DNA from: an uncultured Clostridia bacterium
Lineage (GTDB): Bacteria > Bacillota > Clostridia > TANB77 > CAG-508
NCBI GenBank assembly: GCA_944392455.1
Contig: CALXWP010000002.1
Span: 62,001-126,000 of the forward strand
DNA length: 64,000 nt
Direction of reading: 5' to 3'
In this document: in pieces, positions 47,794 through 58,934 of the stretch
Numbering within the stretch: the first letter of the stretch is position 1
How the letters are laid out: the number at the start of each line of letters is the position of its first letter
Notes under the pieces: generated by a model
Seen by the model: only the letters and a program-made list of their open reading frames with translations
What the model was told of the DNA's origin: nothing
Database searches by the model: none
Program-made: the position numbers and the translations under genes

Positions 47794-49119
47794 TTATTCT
47801 AAGAATCCTTTATAGTGTCTCATTACTAAATAAGATTCTAATTGTCTTATTGTTTCTAGTGCAACACCTACAACAATTAATATTGATGTTCCACCAAATG
47901 CTAAATCTACACTTGGTATAAATCTTACCATCATAGGAATAATTGCAATAATTGCTAGGTATAGACCTCCAAACCAAGTTAATTTACTCATAATAGATGA
48001 TAAATAATCTGTTGTTGGTTTTCCAGCTCTTATACCTGGTATAAATCCACCATTTTTCTTAATATTGCTTGAAACTTCAGCTGGATTGAAAGTAGCATAT
48101 GTATAGAAGAATGTAAATCCTACTATTAATAATAAATATACTATTGCGTTAGTTATTGTATAACCAAGTCCTACAGTTGAAGTTGATGAAGCAATAGAAA
48201 AATTATATATTGTTGCCCAGAATCCTGTTTGACTTGCTATATCTGGTACAAACATTTGAATTATCATAGCTGGGAATGTTAAGAATGATGATGCAAATAT
48301 AATTGGCATAACTCCAGCCATTACAAGTTTTAATGGAATATGAGTATTTTGTGCACCTACCATTTTTCTTCCAACTACTCTTTTTGAATATTGTACAGGT
48401 ACTCTTCTTTCAGCTTGTTGTACAAATACAACCGCTGTAACTAATATAATAGCTCCTATTATAATAGCTAAAGATATTAAAAGACCTGTTGTTGAAAAAG
48501 CTCCTGAACCCATTATTAGATTCCATATTGTTGTTATTGCTCCTGGAAGACCTGCAACGATACCTACAAATATAATTATTGAAATACCATTTCCAATACC
48601 TTTATTTGTAATTTCATCACCTAACCACATAAGTAGAGCAGTACCTGCCATTAAAGATATAACAACTGTGACTCCTGTCATAAAATCATCACCTATAAAT
48701 ATTCCTGATGATCTATATGATAAATAGATTCCTAAACCTTCAATTAAAGCTAAGAAAACAGTAAGAATTTTTGTATATTTATTTATTTTCTTTCTGCCTT
48801 CTTCTCCTCCTTCTTTAGTTAATCTTTCTAAAGAAGGAATAACCATTGCTAATAATTGGAATACAATTGATGCTGTAATATATGGGCTTATAGACATTGC
48901 AAATATTGAGAATCTAGAAAATGCTCCTCCTGATATTAAGTCTATAAGTGAAGCCATTCCATTTGAAGCACTTGACATATACTCATTAAGTGTTATTGTA
49001 TCAACACCTGGAACAGTTATATAGCATCCTAATCTAAATATTACTATTAAAAGTAATGTATATAATAATCTCTTTCTTACGTCTGGTGTTTTTAGTGCAT
49101 TTTTTATTGTTTTAAACAA
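47794..49119 (-). CDS. secY: Protein translocase subunit SecY
   Basis: Ten-helix channel of the Sec translocon. 441 residues: TPDVRKRLLYTLLLIVIFRLG, plug region (SSASNGMASLIDLISGGAFSR), WLGDEITNKGIGNGISIIIF, QQAERRVPVQYSKR, and the C-terminal ETIRQLESYLVMRHYKGFL. Normal length. Its start overlaps the rplO stop region by one base spacing, so the two are coupled. Confidence 0.98.
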   Translation of the reverse strand: MFKTIKNALKTPDVRKRLLYTLLLIVIFRLGCYITVPGVDTITLNEYMSSASNGMASLIDLISGGAFSRFSIFAMSISPYITASIVFQLLAMVIPSLERLTKEGGEEGRKKINKYTKILTVFLALIEGLGIYLSYRSSGIFIGDDFMTGVTVVISLMAGTALLMWLGDEITNKGIGNGISIIIFVGIVAGLPGAITTIWNLIMGSGAFSTTGLLISLAIIIGAIILVTAVVFVQQAERRVPVQYSKRVVGRKMVGAQNTHIPLKLVMAGVMPIIFASSFLTFPAMIIQMFVPDIASQTGFWATIYNFSIASSTSTVGLGYTITNAIVYLLLIVGFTFFYTYATFNPAEVSSNIKKNGGFIPGIRAGKPTTDYLSSIMSKLTWFGGLYLAIIAIIPMMVRFIPSVDLAFGGTSILIVVGVALETIRQLESYLVMRHYKGFLE

Positions 49120-49554
49120 CTAAATCACCTCAGCCTTTCCTCCTAAAGCTTCTATTTTTTCTTTAGCAGCTTTAGTAAATCTTACAGCCTTAACTGTTAA
49201 TTTTTTATCTAAGTTTCCAGTTGCAAGTATTACTATACCGTCATTAGCTTTACTTATTATACCATCATTTATTAAACTTTCAGCTGTAACTTCTTCTGTT
49301 GTAGCTTTATTAAGCATTGTTAAAGTTACTTCTGTATAGTTTTTAGCATGGATATTAGTAAATCCTCTTTTTGGTAATCTTCTGTATAAAGGAGTTTGAC
49401 CACCTTCAAAACCTCTTCTTACTCCTCCACCAGATCTTGCTTTTTGTCCTTTATGTCCTCTTCCTGATGTTTTTCCAAGTCCAGAACCAATTCCACGTCC
49501 AACTCTAGTTCTAACTTTATTTCTTTGTGCTGGTTTTAATTCGTCTAATTTCAT
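49120..49554 (-). CDS. rplO: 50S ribosomal protein L15
   Basis: Late-assembling large-subunit protein. 144 residues: [21 protein letters not shown], then [29 protein letters not shown]. It lies just 27 bases after rpsE; the usual rpmD (L30) between them is missing. No alternative frame in that gap could encode L30. Confidence 0.97.
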   Translation of the reverse strand: MKLDELKPAQRNKVRTRVGRGIGSGLGKTSGRGHKGQKARSGGGVRRGFEGGQTPLYRRLPKRGFTNIHAKNYTEVTLTMLNKATTEEVTAESLINDGIISKANDGIVILATGNLDKKLTVKAVRFTKAAKEKIEALGGKAEVI

Positions 49555-49581
49555 CTTGTCTGTACACCTCCTCTTTAATTA

Positions 49582-50073
49582 TTATAATATGTCTTCTACT
49601 TTTTTTCCTCTTTTTTTAGCTACTTGTTCTACTGTTTGCATAGCTTTTAATCCTTCTATTGTAGCATATACAACGTTTCTTGGATTATTTGTTCCTAATA
49701 TTTTTGTTCTTATATTTCTATATCCAGCAAGTTCTAGAACAGGTCTAACACTACCACCTGCTATAATTCCAGTACCTTCTTCAGCTGGTTTTAATAGAAC
49801 ATTTGCACTACCAAATTTTCCTATATATTCATGTGGTATTGTTGTATCAACAATTGGAACTTCTACTAAATTCTTTTTAGCGTCTTCAATAGCTTTTCTG
49901 ATTGCATCTGGAACTTCTGAAGCTTTTCCATTACCAACTCCAACGTGTCCGTTTTCATCACCAACAACTACTACTGCACTAAATCTGAATGTTCTACCAC
50001 CTTTAACAACTTTTGCAACTCTGTTAATAGCTACAACTTTTTCTTTTAATTCAGATGTATTTTCTGATTGCAC
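49582..50073 (-). CDS. rpsE: 30S ribosomal protein S5
   Basis: Decoding-fidelity protein. 163 residues: [45 protein letters not shown], and [21 protein letters not shown]. Normal length. It is followed directly by rplO without rpmD. Confidence 0.98.
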   Translation of the reverse strand: MQSENTSELKEKVVAINRVAKVVKGGRTFRFSAVVVVGDENGHVGVGNGKASEVPDAIRKAIEDAKKNLVEVPIVDTTIPHEYIGKFGSANVLLKPAEEGTGIIAGGSVRPVLELAGYRNIRTKILGTNNPRNVVYATIEGLKAMQTVEQVAKKRGKKVEDIL

Positions 50074-50127
50074 TTTAATTTCCTCCTTTACTTAAAACTA
50101 CAACTTCCTATTTTCTTAAAATTCATA

Positions 50128-50487
50128 TTAGAAATCTAGTCCGCCTTCTCTTGCAGCTTCTGCTAAAGCTTTTACAACACCATGATATATGTATCCGCCT
50201 CTATCAAAAACTACTTCTTTTATTTTTAAAGCAGATGCTCTTTTTGCAATTAAACTACCAACTTCTTTTGCAGCTTCTACATTAGAATGTTTTGTTTTTA
50301 CTTCTTTATCAAGTGTTGAAGCTTGAGCTAGAGTAACTCCTTTAACATCATCTATTAATTGTACATAAATATTGCTGTTACTTCTAAATACACATAATCT
50401 TGGGCATTTATCTGTTCCAGAAATTTTTCTACGTACTCTTACATGTCTTCTTTGTCTCTCAGCTTTTCTATCTGTTTTTGTAATCAT
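50128..50487 (-). CDS. rplR: 50S ribosomal protein L18
   Basis: 5S rRNA-binding protein. 119 residues: [33 protein letters not shown], and the C-terminal [28 protein letters not shown]. Standard. An AT-rich 119-base gap with no gene separates it from rplF. Confidence 0.98.
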   Translation of the reverse strand: MITKTDRKAERQRRHVRVRRKISGTDKCPRLCVFRSNSNIYVQLIDDVKGVTLAQASTLDKEVKTKHSNVEAAKEVGSLIAKRASALKIKEVVFDRGGYIYHGVVKALAEAAREGGLDF

Positions 50488-50606
50488 TTTTAAATCTCCT
50501 TTCTAACTAAAAGATTTTGCTCTTAGTTTATTTTTAGATTTACATTATTTTATCTATTAATTTTAATTAATTCAACTATTATTAATTAAAATTTTAATTT
50601 TTAATT

Positions 50607-51146
50607 TTATTTTTTACCTGCTTTTCCTTCTTTTCTTCTTATATGCTCTTCAGCATATTTAATACCTTTACCTCTATATACTTCAGGTGGTCTCTTTGTT
50701 CTTACAACTGCTGCTGTTTGACCAACTAATTCTTTATCAATTCCTCTAACAATTATATGGTTTGCATCTGGAAGATCAAAAGTAATTCCTTCAGGTGGAT
50801 CCATCTCAACTGGATGAGAGTATCCTAAGTTCATTACTAATTTATTTCCTTTCTTTTGAGCTCTATAACCAACACCATTGATTTCTAGTTCTCTTTTATA
50901 TTCATGAAGAACACCTTCAATCATGTTGCTTATTAAAGTTCTTGTTAAACCATGTAATCCTCTGTTAGCTGGTTCGTCATTTATTCTTGTTACTGTTAAA
51001 ACATTATCATTTAAAGAAAGTGTAATATTTTTATGTACATCTCTTTCTAATGTTCCTTTTGGTCCTTTAACAGTAATGTGATGTCCATCTATTTTAACTT
51101 CTACACCATCTGGTACATTAATAGGTTTATTTCCTATTCTTGACAT
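50607..51146 (-). CDS. rplF: 50S ribosomal protein L6
   Basis: 179 residues: MSRIGNKPINVPDGVEVKID, LEINGVGYRAQKKGNKLVMNLGYSHPV, then VRTKRPPEVYRGKGIKYAEEHIRRKEGKAGKK. Binds near the sarcin-ricin loop. Normal length and position after rpsH. Confidence 0.98.
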   Translation of the reverse strand: MSRIGNKPINVPDGVEVKIDGHHITVKGPKGTLERDVHKNITLSLNDNVLTVTRINDEPANRGLHGLTRTLISNMIEGVLHEYKRELEINGVGYRAQKKGNKLVMNLGYSHPVEMDPPEGITFDLPDANHIIVRGIDKELVGQTAAVVRTKRPPEVYRGKGIKYAEEHIRRKEGKAGKK

Positions 51147-51173
51147 TTTGGTTTTCCCTCCTTCATTTAATTA

Positions 51174-51572
51174 TTACCATACGTAAGCAAGTACTTCTCC
51201 ACCTAAACCTTCTTGTCTTGCTTCTTTGTCTGTTTTTATTCCTTTTGAAGTAGATATAAGAGCTATACCTAAACCATTTAATACTTTAGGTAATTCATCT
51301 TTTGATGCATATACTCTTAATCCTGGTTTACTTATTCTTTTTATTCCGTCAATAACTCTTTTACCTTTTTCATCATATTTTAAAGTTATTCTTATAATTC
51401 CTTGACGAGAATCATCTATTTCTTCAAATGCTGCTATATATCCTTCTTTGTATAGGATATCAGCTATAGCTCTTTTCATGTTTGATGCTGGAACATCAAC
51501 AGTTTTATGTTTTGAGCTGTTAGCATTTCTTATTCTTGTTAACATATCTGCTATTGGATCTGTTGTATTCAA
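51174..51572 (-). CDS. rpsH: 30S ribosomal protein S8 (TTG start)
   Basis: Primary binder of helix 21. The family start ([15 protein letters not shown]) has no ATG. The TTG at 51572 with GGAGGG eight bases upstream gives [20 protein letters not shown] and 132 residues, the standard length. The longer open frame (12 extra codons) covers the binding site, so it is not used. C-terminal [26 protein letters not shown] is canonical. Confidence 0.96.
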   Translation of the reverse strand: MNTTDPIADMLTRIRNANSSKHKTVDVPASNMKRAIADILYKEGYIAAFEEIDDSRQGIIRITLKYDEKGKRVIDGIKRISKPGLRVYASKDELPKVLNGLGIALISTSKGIKTDKEARQEGLGGEVLAYVW

Positions 51573-51612
51573 TTTGTTTTCCCTCCTTTTTATCTTAACT
51601 ATAGACAAAATA

Positions 51613-51798
51613 TTACCAACTTGCTTTTTTAACTCCTGGGATTTCTCCTTTATGAGCTAATTCTCTAAAGCATACACGGCAAATTCCATATTTTCTGATA
51701 TATGAATGTGGTCTTCCACATATTTTACATCTATTATATTCTCTTGTCTTATATTTTTGAGCTTTTTGTTGTTTTACTTTTAAAGATTTCTTAGCCAT
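51613..51798 (-). CDS. rpsN: 30S ribosomal protein S14, zinc type
   Basis: 61 residues with CKIC and CRVC zinc ligands ([27 protein letters not shown]). The short zinc (C+) form usual in Clostridia. Follows rplE. Confidence 0.98.
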   Translation of the reverse strand: MAKKSLKVKQQKAQKYKTREYNRCKICGRPHSYIRKYGICRVCFRELAHKGEIPGVKKASW

Positions 51799-51820
51799 TT
51801 TATTCTCCTTTCACTAATTT

Positions 51821-52360
51821 TTAATTCTTAAAAGGCATTCCTAATTGAGTTAAAAGCTCTTTAGCTTCTTCGTCAGTTTTTGCTGTTGTAACGAAGATTA
51901 TATCCATTCCTCTGATTTTATCAATTTTATCATATTCTATTTCAGGGAATATTAATTGTTCTTTAATACCCATTGAATAGTTTCCTCTACCATCAAATGA
52001 ATTGCTTGAAACTCCTCTAAAGTCTCTAACTCTTGGAAGTGCTACATTGAATAGTTTATATGCAAAATCATACATTTTTCCTTTTCTTAATGTAACTTTA
52101 CATCCCATATTTATTCCTTCTCTTATTTTGAAGGCTGCTATAGCTTTCTTAGCTTTTGTTATAATTGGTTTTTGACCAGTTATAATTGTAAGATCATTTA
52201 TAGCATTTTCTAATGATTTAGGATTATCTTTTGTATCACCTAAACCTATATTTATAACTATTTTATCTAACTTTGGAACTTCCATAACTGATTTATAGTT
52301 AAATTTCTTCATCATTGCTGGTATAACTTCTTTTTCGTATTGCTCTCTTAAAATTTCCAT
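51821..52360 (-). CDS. rplE: 50S ribosomal protein L5
   Basis: 5S rRNA protein contacting the P-site tRNA. 179 residues: [71 protein letters not shown]. Normal. Confidence 0.98.
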   Translation of the reverse strand: MEILREQYEKEVIPAMMKKFNYKSVMEVPKLDKIVINIGLGDTKDNPKSLENAINDLTIITGQKPIITKAKKAIAAFKIREGINMGCKVTLRKGKMYDFAYKLFNVALPRVRDFRGVSSNSFDGRGNYSMGIKEQLIFPEIEYDKIDKIRGMDIIFVTTAKTDEEAKELLTQLGMPFKN

Positions 52361-52387
52361 AAGTTTAAATAGTCCTCCTCTCTATTA

Positions 52388-52696
52388 TTATTTTAATTTT
52401 GCTCCACATTTTCTACATACACGAACTTTTTCATCTTTTTCCATTTTATATCCAACTTTAACTGCTTTTCCGCATTTTGGACATACAACATTTACTTTAC
52501 TGCTATGTATAGCACATTCAACTGAAATAATTCCGCTTTCTTCACCTTGTTTTCTAGCTTTTACGTGTTTTTTTCTAACATTAACGCCTTTAACAACGAT
52601 TTTTTCAGTTTTTGGTATTACTTCTAAAACTTCACCAGTTTTTCCTTTATCATTTCCTGATAAAACTTTAACTGTATCACCTTTTCTTATTTTCAT
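52388..52696 (-). CDS. rplX: 50S ribosomal protein L24
   Basis: Assembly-initiating protein. From ATG 52696 it has 102 residues: MKIRKGDTVKVLSGNDKGKTG, GVNVRKKHVK, and a CPKCGK...CRKCG tail. A GTG four codons earlier overlaps the ribosome binding site and is unlikely. Confidence 0.96.
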   Translation of the reverse strand: MKIRKGDTVKVLSGNDKGKTGEVLEVIPKTEKIVVKGVNVRKKHVKARKQGEESGIISVECAIHSSKVNVVCPKCGKAVKVGYKMEKDEKVRVCRKCGAKLK

Positions 52697-52724
52697 TCTT
52701 TCTTTCACCTCTTCTACTTAAAAT

Positions 52725-53093
52725 TTATAGAACTTCTGGTGCAAGTGAAAGTATTTTCATATAATCTTTTTCTCTTAATTCTCTTGCAACAGGTCCAAAT
52801 ATACGAGTTCCTCTTGGTGTTCCATCATCTCTTATTATAACTGCTGCATTTTCATCAAATCTTACATAAGAACCATCTGCTCTTCTTGTAGGCTTTTTAG
52901 TTCTTACTACAACAGCTTTTACAACGTCACCTTTTTTTACAACGCCACCTGGTGTAGCTGTTTTAACAGAAGCAACTATTATGTCACCGATTCTAGCATA
53001 TTTTCTATATGATCCACCTAAACATCTGATACACATAATTTCTTTTGCACCTGTGTTGTCTGCTACTTTTAATATAGATTGTTGTTGTACCAT
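52725..53093 (-). CDS. rplN: 50S ribosomal protein L14
   Basis: 122 residues: [47 protein letters not shown] and [28 protein letters not shown]. Contacts 16S helix 14 at bridge B8. Standard. Confidence 0.98.
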   Translation of the reverse strand: MVQQQSILKVADNTGAKEIMCIRCLGGSYRKYARIGDIIVASVKTATPGGVVKKGDVVKAVVVRTKKPTRRADGSYVRFDENAAVIIRDDGTPRGTRIFGPVARELREKDYMKILSLAPEVL

Positions 53094-53166
53094 TTTATAT
53101 TTTCCTCCTTTTTAAAGTGTCAAGGTAATTTTCTCTCTTTACCTTTTATCGAATATTCATAACTAA

Positions 53167-53430
53167 TTATTTTATAATTGCCTTTTCTAGTATTTCAACT
53201 ACTCTCCATCTTTTATCTTTTGATAGAGGTCTAGTTTCCATTACTCTTACTTTATCTCCTACTTGACATTCATTGTTTTCATCATGAGCTTTTAATTTAT
53301 ATGTTTTTCTTTGAACTTTTCCATATGTTTTATGTTTCTCACTTGTTTCAACAGATACAACTACTGTTTTATCCATTTTATCAGATGAAACTATGCCAAC
53401 CATTTCTTTACGAAGATTTCTTTCTTCCAT
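53167..53430 (-). CDS. rpsQ: 30S ribosomal protein S17
   Basis: 87-residue OB-fold protein: [66 protein letters not shown]. Normal. Between rpmC and rplN. Confidence 0.98.
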   Translation of the reverse strand: MEERNLRKEMVGIVSSDKMDKTVVVSVETSEKHKTYGKVQRKTYKLKAHDENNECQVGDKVRVMETRPLSKDKRWRVVEILEKAIIK

Positions 53431-53488
53431 TTTCTAATCTCCTTTCTTTAAAACTAGATTGGAATGATTTATTCCATTTAAAGAATTA

Positions 53489-53689
53489 TTATTTATTTTC
53501 TTCTAATTTTCTTTCAGTTAAAACTGTTTTTATTCTAGCTATGTCTTTCTTAACTTCTTTTATTTTCATAGGATTATCTAATCCATGAGTTGCTAAGTTA
53601 AATCTTAGTTTAAATAACTCTGATTTTAATTCTCCTAATTCTTTTTCTAAGTCAGGTGAAGACATTTCTTTTATTTTATTTATCTTCAT
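53489..53689 (-). CDS. rpmC: 50S ribosomal protein L29
   Basis: 66-residue helical hairpin protein: [22 protein letters not shown], then [19 protein letters not shown]. Its start overlaps the last 14 bases of rplP, implying translational coupling. Confidence 0.96.
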   Translation of the reverse strand: MKINKIKEMSSPDLEKELGELKSELFKLRFNLATHGLDNPMKIKEVKKDIARIKTVLTERKLEENK

Positions 53690-54119
53690 CTATTTCACCA
53701 CCTATTTCAGTTTCCTTTTGTACAAATTTGCACTTAACAGATAGTTTGTTTGCAGCAAGTCTTAAAGCTTCTCTAGCTATTTCTTCTGCAACACCGTCTA
53801 TTTCAAACATTACTCTACCTGGTTTTACATTTGCTACCCAAAATTCAACAGCACCTTTACCTTTACCCATACGAGTACCTATAGGTTTTCTAGTAACTGG
53901 TTTGTCTGGGAATATTTTAATCCAAACTTTACCACCTCTTTTAATATAACGTGTCATAGCAACACGGGCAGCTTCTATTTGGTTTGATGTGATTTGTCCA
54001 GCTGTTAAAGCTTGTAATCCGTATTCACCATCTGTAACTCTATTTCCTCTTGTAGCTTTTCCTCTATTTCTACCTTTTTGTTGTTTTCTATATTTTGTTC
54101 TTTTTGGTATTAATGGCAT
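53676..54119 (-). CDS. rplP: 50S ribosomal protein L16
   Basis: 147 residues: [75 protein letters not shown]. Organises A-site tRNA contacts. Overlaps the rpsC stop by one base (TAATG). Confidence 0.98.
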   Translation of the reverse strand: MPLIPKRTKYRKQQKGRNRGKATRGNRVTDGEYGLQALTAGQITSNQIEAARVAMTRYIKRGGKVWIKIFPDKPVTRKPIGTRMGKGKGAVEFWVANVKPGRVMFEIDGVAEEIAREALRLAANKLSVKCKFVQKETEIGGEIDEDK

Positions 54120-54781
54120 TATTTGTCTCCTCCTTCCACTACTTTCTTTTTAGTAGGAAGAACTTCTCCTTTATATATCCAAACTTTTACACCGATTTTT
54201 CCATATGTTGTATCTGCTTCTGCAAATCCATAATCTATATCAGCTCTTAAAGTTTGAAGTGGAATAGTTCCTTCTTTATAGAATTCAGTTCTAGCCATAT
54301 CTGCTCCACCTAATCTTCCAGATACTGCAGTTTTTATTCCTAAAGCACCTGCTTTCATAGTTTTTTGCATACATTGTTTCATAGCTCTTCTGAAAGAGAT
54401 TCTTCTTTCTAGTTGTCCAGCTATATTTTCTGCAACTAATTGAGCATCTAAGTCTATATTTTTAACCTCAACTATATTTAAATTTACTTCTTTATTAATC
54501 ATTTTTTCAATTTCAGCTTTTAAGCTTTCTGCAAGGTTTCCACCTTTTCCTATTATAATTCCTGGTTTTGCTGCATAAACATTAACTTTAACAAATTTAG
54601 CTGTTCTTTCTATTTCTATTTTAGAAATTCCTGCAGCATATAATTTTTTCTTAACATAAACACGGATTTTATGATCTTCAACTAGGTAATCACCAAAATC
54701 TTTAGAATTTGCATACCATTTTGAATCCCAATCTTTTATTATACCTACTCTTAATCCATGTGGATCCATTTTTTGTCCCAT
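54119..54781 (-). CDS. rpsC: 30S ribosomal protein S3
   Basis: KH-domain protein of the mRNA entry site. 220 residues: [67 protein letters not shown]. Standard. Confidence 0.98.
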   Translation of the reverse strand: MGQKMDPHGLRVGIIKDWDSKWYANSKDFGDYLVEDHKIRVYVKKKLYAAGISKIEIERTAKFVKVNVYAAKPGIIIGKGGNLAESLKAEIEKMINKEVNLNIVEVKNIDLDAQLVAENIAGQLERRISFRRAMKQCMQKTMKAGALGIKTAVSGRLGGADMARTEFYKEGTIPLQTLRADIDYGFAEADTTYGKIGVKVWIYKGEVLPTKKKVVEGGDK

Positions 54782-54807
54782 TTTGTAAATGTCCTCCTTC
54801 CTTTCTA

Positions 54808-55167
54808 TTAATCTCTCTCTCTTAATTTTATTGTTATATGGCTTGTTCTTTTTCTAATTCTAAATGCTGAACCTTTTGCAGCAGGTCTTATTCTCTTTAA
54901 TGTTGGACCTTGGTTTGCATATATGTCAGCTACATATAATTTTTCATGAGCCATATTATGATTATTTTCAGCATTTGCTATAGCTGATTTTAATAACTTT
55001 TCTAATATTTCTGATGAAGCTTTAGGTGTATATTTTAAAATAGCTAATGCTTCATTTACATCTTTACCTTTAATTAAATCTGCTACAATTTTAACTTTTC
55101 TTGAAGAAATTCTAGCATATTTAAGAGTAGCTTCTGCTTGTGGTATTATTTCTTGCTTTGCTTCCAC
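54808..55167 (-). CDS. rplV: 50S ribosomal protein L22
   Basis: 119 residues. Exit-tunnel protein: [33 protein letters not shown] and [26 protein letters not shown] short N-terminal extension ([12 protein letters not shown]) is normal in clostridia. Confidence 0.98.
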   Translation of the reverse strand: MEAKQEIIPQAEATLKYARISSRKVKIVADLIKGKDVNEALAILKYTPKASSEILEKLLKSAIANAENNHNMAHEKLYVADIYANQGPTLKRIRPAAKGSAFRIRKRTSHITIKLRERD

Positions 55168-55184
55168 TTTTAATTACCTCCTTA

Positions 55185-55463
55185 TTATTTTTTAGTTGTT
55201 GTCTTATCTCCTGCGTGTCCTTTGAATGTTCTTGTTGGTGCAAATTCACCTAATTTATGTCCTATCATTTCTTCTGAAATATATACTGGCACATGTTTTC
55301 TTCCATCATGTACTGCTATTGTATGTCCAACCATTTGTGGATATATTGTAGAAGCTCTTGACCATGTCTTAATAACTTCTTTGTTTCCACTTTCGTTCAT
55401 TGCTTCAATTCTTTTCATTAATTCTGGAGCAACATAAGGAACTTTTTTGCTTGATCTTGACAT
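55185..55463 (-). CDS. rpsS: 30S ribosomal protein S19
   Basis: 92 residues: [66 protein letters not shown]. Binds with S13 in the head. Standard. Confidence 0.98.
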   Translation of the reverse strand: MSRSSKKVPYVAPELMKRIEAMNESGNKEVIKTWSRASTIYPQMVGHTIAVHDGRKHVPVYISEEMIGHKLGEFAPTRTFKGHAGDKTTTKK

Positions 55464-55491
55464 TATCTTTTTTCCTCCTTCTTACAAGATA

Positions 55492-56319
55492 TTATTTTCT
55501 TCTCTTAACTATGAACTTATCAGTTCTATTATTTTTCTTTCTTGTCTTATATCCAAGTGCTGGTTTACCCCAAGGTGTCATTGGTCCTGAGTGACCTACT
55601 GGAGCTTTACCTTCACCACCACCATGTGGGTGATCTACTGGGTTCATAACAGAACCTCTAACTGTTGGTCTCCATCCCATATGTCTTTTTCTACCAGCTT
55701 TACCAAGTTTAACATTCTCATGTTCTTGATTTCCTACTGTACCTATTGTAGCTTTACATACAGCCATAACAAGTCTCATTTCTCCTGATGGTAATCTTAC
55801 ATGAGCATATTTTCCTTCTTTAGCCATTAATTGTGCTTCTTGTCCTGCTGCTCTTACTAATTTTCCACCTTGACCTGGATTTAATTCGATATTGTGAATC
55901 ATTGTACCTACTGGTATGTTTTCAATTTTCATACAGTTTCCTGGTTTTATATCAGCTTTTTCTCCTGATACAACTGTATCGCCATCTGTTAGTCCAACTG
56001 GTGCTAATATATATGCTTTTTCTCCATCTTCATATTGAATTAATGCTATATTTGCACTTCTGTTTGGATCATATTCTATACCAATTACTGTTGCTGGCAT
56101 ATTTTCTTTATTTCTTTTAAAATCAATTATTCTATATTTTTGTCTGTTTCCTCCACCTTGATGTCTAACTGTGATTTTACCTTGTGCATTTCTTCCTGCT
56201 TTTTCTTTTTTTGTTGTTATTAAAGATTTTTCAGGAGTTTTTTTAGTAATTTCACTATAATCAAGAACTGTCATATTTCTTCTTGATGGAGTATAAGCTT
56301 TAAAATGTTTCATTCCCAT
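55492..56319 (-). CDS. rplB: 50S ribosomal protein L2
   Basis: 275-residue protein next to the peptidyl transferase centre: [53 protein letters not shown] with the conserved His. Standard length. Confidence 0.98.
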   Translation of the reverse strand: MGMKHFKAYTPSRRNMTVLDYSEITKKTPEKSLITTKKEKAGRNAQGKITVRHQGGGNRQKYRIIDFKRNKENMPATVIGIEYDPNRSANIALIQYEDGEKAYILAPVGLTDGDTVVSGEKADIKPGNCMKIENIPVGTMIHNIELNPGQGGKLVRAAGQEAQLMAKEGKYAHVRLPSGEMRLVMAVCKATIGTVGNQEHENVKLGKAGRKRHMGWRPTVRGSVMNPVDHPHGGGEGKAPVGHSGPMTPWGKPALGYKTRKKNNRTDKFIVKRRK

Positions 56320-56409
56320 TATTTTTCTCTCCTTTATATATTTATTTTCCTAGTTTTATCTAGATAATTTAAATTAAAATTTACTATTCACTATTTTCAT
56401 AGTTATTAA

Positions 56410-56757
56410 CTAAGCTCCCATAAATTCATCTATTGAATCTTTGTATTTCTTAGTTACTTTAACTTCTTTTCCACCTTTTGCTAAGTATGTTTTTTCACCT
56501 GCATTAGTGTCTATTGTAACGATTGCTTTTTTCCAGTCAGAAGTTCTTCCAACATTTCTTCCAACTCTTTTTTCTTTTCCTTTAACTGTTACTGTATTAA
56601 CATTTAATACTTTAACTTCAAATAATTTTTCTACTGCTCTTTTTATATCTATTTTTGTAGCTTTTTTATTTACTTTAAAAGTGTACTTTCCATCTTGTAT
56701 TTCGATGCTTGATTTTTCAGTAACAACTGGTGCTATTATTATATCTTCTGCTACCAT
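56410..56757 (-). CDS. rplW: 50S ribosomal protein L23
   Basis: 115 residues: [54 protein letters not shown]. Docking site for trigger factor and SRP. The C-terminal 20 residues are longer than the core family. Overlaps rplD by one base. Confidence 0.97.
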   Translation of the reverse strand: MVAEDIIIAPVVTEKSSIEIQDGKYTFKVNKKATKIDIKRAVEKLFEVKVLNVNTVTVKGKEKRVGRNVGRTSDWKKAIVTIDTNAGEKTYLAKGGKEVKVTKKYKDSIDEFMGA

Positions 56758-57380
56758 TATGCGTACACCTCCTCTAATTTCTTAACTGTATCTAAAGTTA
56801 CAACTAAGTTTTTGTATTTTAATAAATCATATACATTAATTGTATTTACTAGAGTAGTTTTTACTCCTTCAATATTTCTTGCTGATTTTTGTACTGTTTC
56901 ATTTTTTTCTGGTAAAAGAATTAATGTTTTTCCTTCTACTTTTAAGTTTGTTAATGTTTTTACCATTTCTTTAGTTTTGATTTCTTTTAAAGGTAAACTA
57001 TCAACAACCACTAATTCTTTTTCTAATACTTTTGAGCTTAAGCAAGATTTTATTGCTAATCTCTTTTCTTTCTTATTTACACTATATTTATATGAACGAG
57101 GTTTTGGTCCAAGTGCAATACCACCTTTAATCCATTGTGGTGCTCTTATGCTTCCTTGTCTTGCTCTACCTGTTCCTTTTTGTCTCCAAGGTTTTCTTCC
57201 ACCACCAGAAACTTCTGATCTTGTTTTTGTGCTTTGTGTACCTTGTCTTTGATTAGCTAAAAAGTTAACTAAAACGCTATGTACAACAGCTTCATTTGGT
57301 TCAATACCAAATATTTCGTCTTTTAGTTCAACTGTGCTAACTTTTTTACCTTGTATATCATATACATCTATTTTAGGCAT
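56757..57380 (-). CDS. rplD: 50S ribosomal protein L4
   Basis: 207 residues: [45 protein letters not shown]. Tunnel-lining protein. In some bacteria L4 also represses its own S10 operon, which matters for the leader upstream of rpsJ. Confidence 0.98.
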   Translation of the reverse strand: MPKIDVYDIQGKKVSTVELKDEIFGIEPNEAVVHSVLVNFLANQRQGTQSTKTRSEVSGGGRKPWRQKGTGRARQGSIRAPQWIKGGIALGPKPRSYKYSVNKKEKRLAIKSCLSSKVLEKELVVVDSLPLKEIKTKEMVKTLTNLKVEGKTLILLPEKNETVQKSARNIEGVKTTLVNTINVYDLLKYKNLVVTLDTVKKLEEVYA

Positions 57381-57398
57381 TTCGTTTCTCCTCCTTCT

Positions 57399-58031
57399 CT
57401 ATTTTGATTTAACACTTGATTTTAATTTTAGTATTGCACCTTTAACTCCTGGTACACTACCTTTTACTAATATTACATTTTTATCTAAATCTACTCTTAC
57501 AACTTCTAAGTTTTGGATTGTAATTGTTTCAACTCCCATATGTCCTGGTAATTTTTTACCTTTGAAAACTCTACCTGGAGTTGATGTTGGTCCCATTGAA
57601 CCTGGTCTTCTATGATACATAGAACCATGTCCCATTGGTCCTCTTGATTGTCCATGACGTTTAATAACACCTTGGAATCCTTTTCCTTTTGAAGTTCCTT
57701 GAATATCTAATTTATCTCCAACTGAAAATACATCAGCTTTTAATTCTTGACCTACTGTTATTCCTTCAATTGAGTCTAATCTAAATTCTCTTAAATGTCT
57801 TTTTGGTGTTACATTTACTTTTGTAAAATGTCCTTTTGTAGGTTTATTTAATTTCTTTTCTTTGATATCTCCATATCCTAATTGAACAGCTGTGTATCCA
57901 TCTGTTTCTTCTGTTTTAACTTGTGCTACTACACAAGGTCCAGCTTCTATAACTGTAACTGGAATTACTTTTCCTGACTCATCAAATATTTGAGTCATTC
58001 CGATTTTCTTTCCTATTAATCCTTTATTCAT
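57399..58031 (-). CDS. rplC: 50S ribosomal protein L3
   Basis: 210 residues: [67 protein letters not shown]. Standard length. A 166-base gap to rpsJ holds no gene I can see. Confidence 0.98.
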   Translation of the reverse strand: MNKGLIGKKIGMTQIFDESGKVIPVTVIEAGPCVVAQVKTEETDGYTAVQLGYGDIKEKKLNKPTKGHFTKVNVTPKRHLREFRLDSIEGITVGQELKADVFSVGDKLDIQGTSKGKGFQGVIKRHGQSRGPMGHGSMYHRRPGSMGPTSTPGRVFKGKKLPGHMGVETITIQNLEVVRVDLDKNVILVKGSVPGVKGAILKLKSSVKSK

Positions 58032-58197
58032 TTTTTCCTCCTAACTATTGGCTGATATATTGTATTGCATTTTATTCAAATGTTATACCAGCTTGGTTTT
58101 GATTAATAACTAAATAATAACTTTAATAACTTTTTTTTGATTTTTTACAAACTTATTTTTATGTTTTTTTATTGCTTAATTGTTTGTTTAGAAATAA

Positions 58198-58530
58198 TTA
58201 TAATTTGATTTCAATATCAACACCTGCAGGTAAGTCAATTTTCATTAAACTATCAACAGTTTTTTGTGTTGGGTAAAGAATATCAATAACTCTTTTGTGT
58301 GTTCTCATTTCAAATTGTTCTCTAGAATCTTTATGTTTGTGTGGAGAACGTAAAATTGTTATAACTTCTTTTTCTGTTGGTAATGGAATAGGACCTGATA
58401 CTTTTGCTCCTGTTTTTTTAGCAGTATCTACTATTCTTTGAGCAGACTGTTCTAAAACAACATGATCATAAGCCTTTAATCTTATTCTAATTTTTTCACT
58501 TGTTACTGCATTTTCTTTTTTTGCTGCCAT
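58198..58530 (-). CDS. rpsJ: 30S ribosomal protein S10
   Basis: 110 residues with an N-terminal extension ([13 protein letters not shown]) before [56 protein letters not shown]. First gene of the S10 operon; it has a 240-base leader. Confidence 0.98.
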   Translation of the reverse strand: MAAKKENAVTSEKIRIRLKAYDHVVLEQSAQRIVDTAKKTGAKVSGPIPLPTEKEVITILRSPHKHKDSREQFEMRTHKRVIDILYPTQKTVDSLMKIDLPAGVDIEIKL

Positions 58531-58766
58531 TTAAAAATTCCCTCCTTAAATTAAATATTGTTGGTCGGAAGTTATAAACGCACCCTGGTGTTTTGAATAT
58601 CACCAATATATAAACCCAAGTTCTGCATGATAATCTTGGGATAAGTGCTCTATTTTAAACTTACCGCCTTGGTCTTTGCCACGACATACTCCATAAGAGT
58701 TCCCTCCATCAAAGCTAGCAAAATAGCTCTGTGTAGCCACATCTTACTTCATCGCCAAATTCATGC
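58531..58766 (-). promoter_or_regulatory. Structured S10-operon leader
   Basis: About 235 bases between a strong promoter and rpsJ. It is much less AT-rich than other gaps. It contains a hairpin CCCAAG (58640-58635)/CTTGGG (58620-58615) followed by TTTATATATT (attenuator-like) and a GGTG/CACC hairpin nearer the gene. Upstream is a conserved-looking GC-richer block (about 58650-58760). This has the shape of a ribosomal-protein leader controlled by a product such as L4. I cannot name the Rfam family. Confidence 0.6.
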
Positions 58767-58772
58767 TTAAAT

Positions 58773-58801
58773 ATTATATAATGAATGTACTTAAAAGTCA
58801 A
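58773..58801 (-). promoter_or_regulatory. Promoter of the S10 ribosomal operon
   Basis: Minus-strand TTGACT (58801-58796), 17-base spacer, TATAAT (58778-58773), an almost perfect SigA promoter. Confidence 0.8.
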
Positions 58802-58868
58802 CAGTTTTTACTAATTTTTTTGCTAATATTTACTAATTTTTAGGGATTTTAATTAATTTTAATTATAT

Positions 58869-58926
58869 AAAAAAATAAACCCATATATATTAAACATTTA
58901 ATTTAATATTTAGGATTTATTTTTTA
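58869..58926 (-). terminator. Terminator of the amino-acid ABC transporter operon
   Basis: Outer arms AAAAATAAATCC (58924-58913) and GGGTTTATTTTT (58882-58871) flank an AT-rich interior, followed by T on the minus strand. Lies 10 bases after the ATPase stop. Confidence 0.65.
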
Positions 58927-58934
58927 TAATATGT

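Noticed and set aside
49556..50095. 179-codon plus-strand open frame opposite rpsE
   Set aside because: A shadow of rpsE; composition and position give no sign of independent coding.
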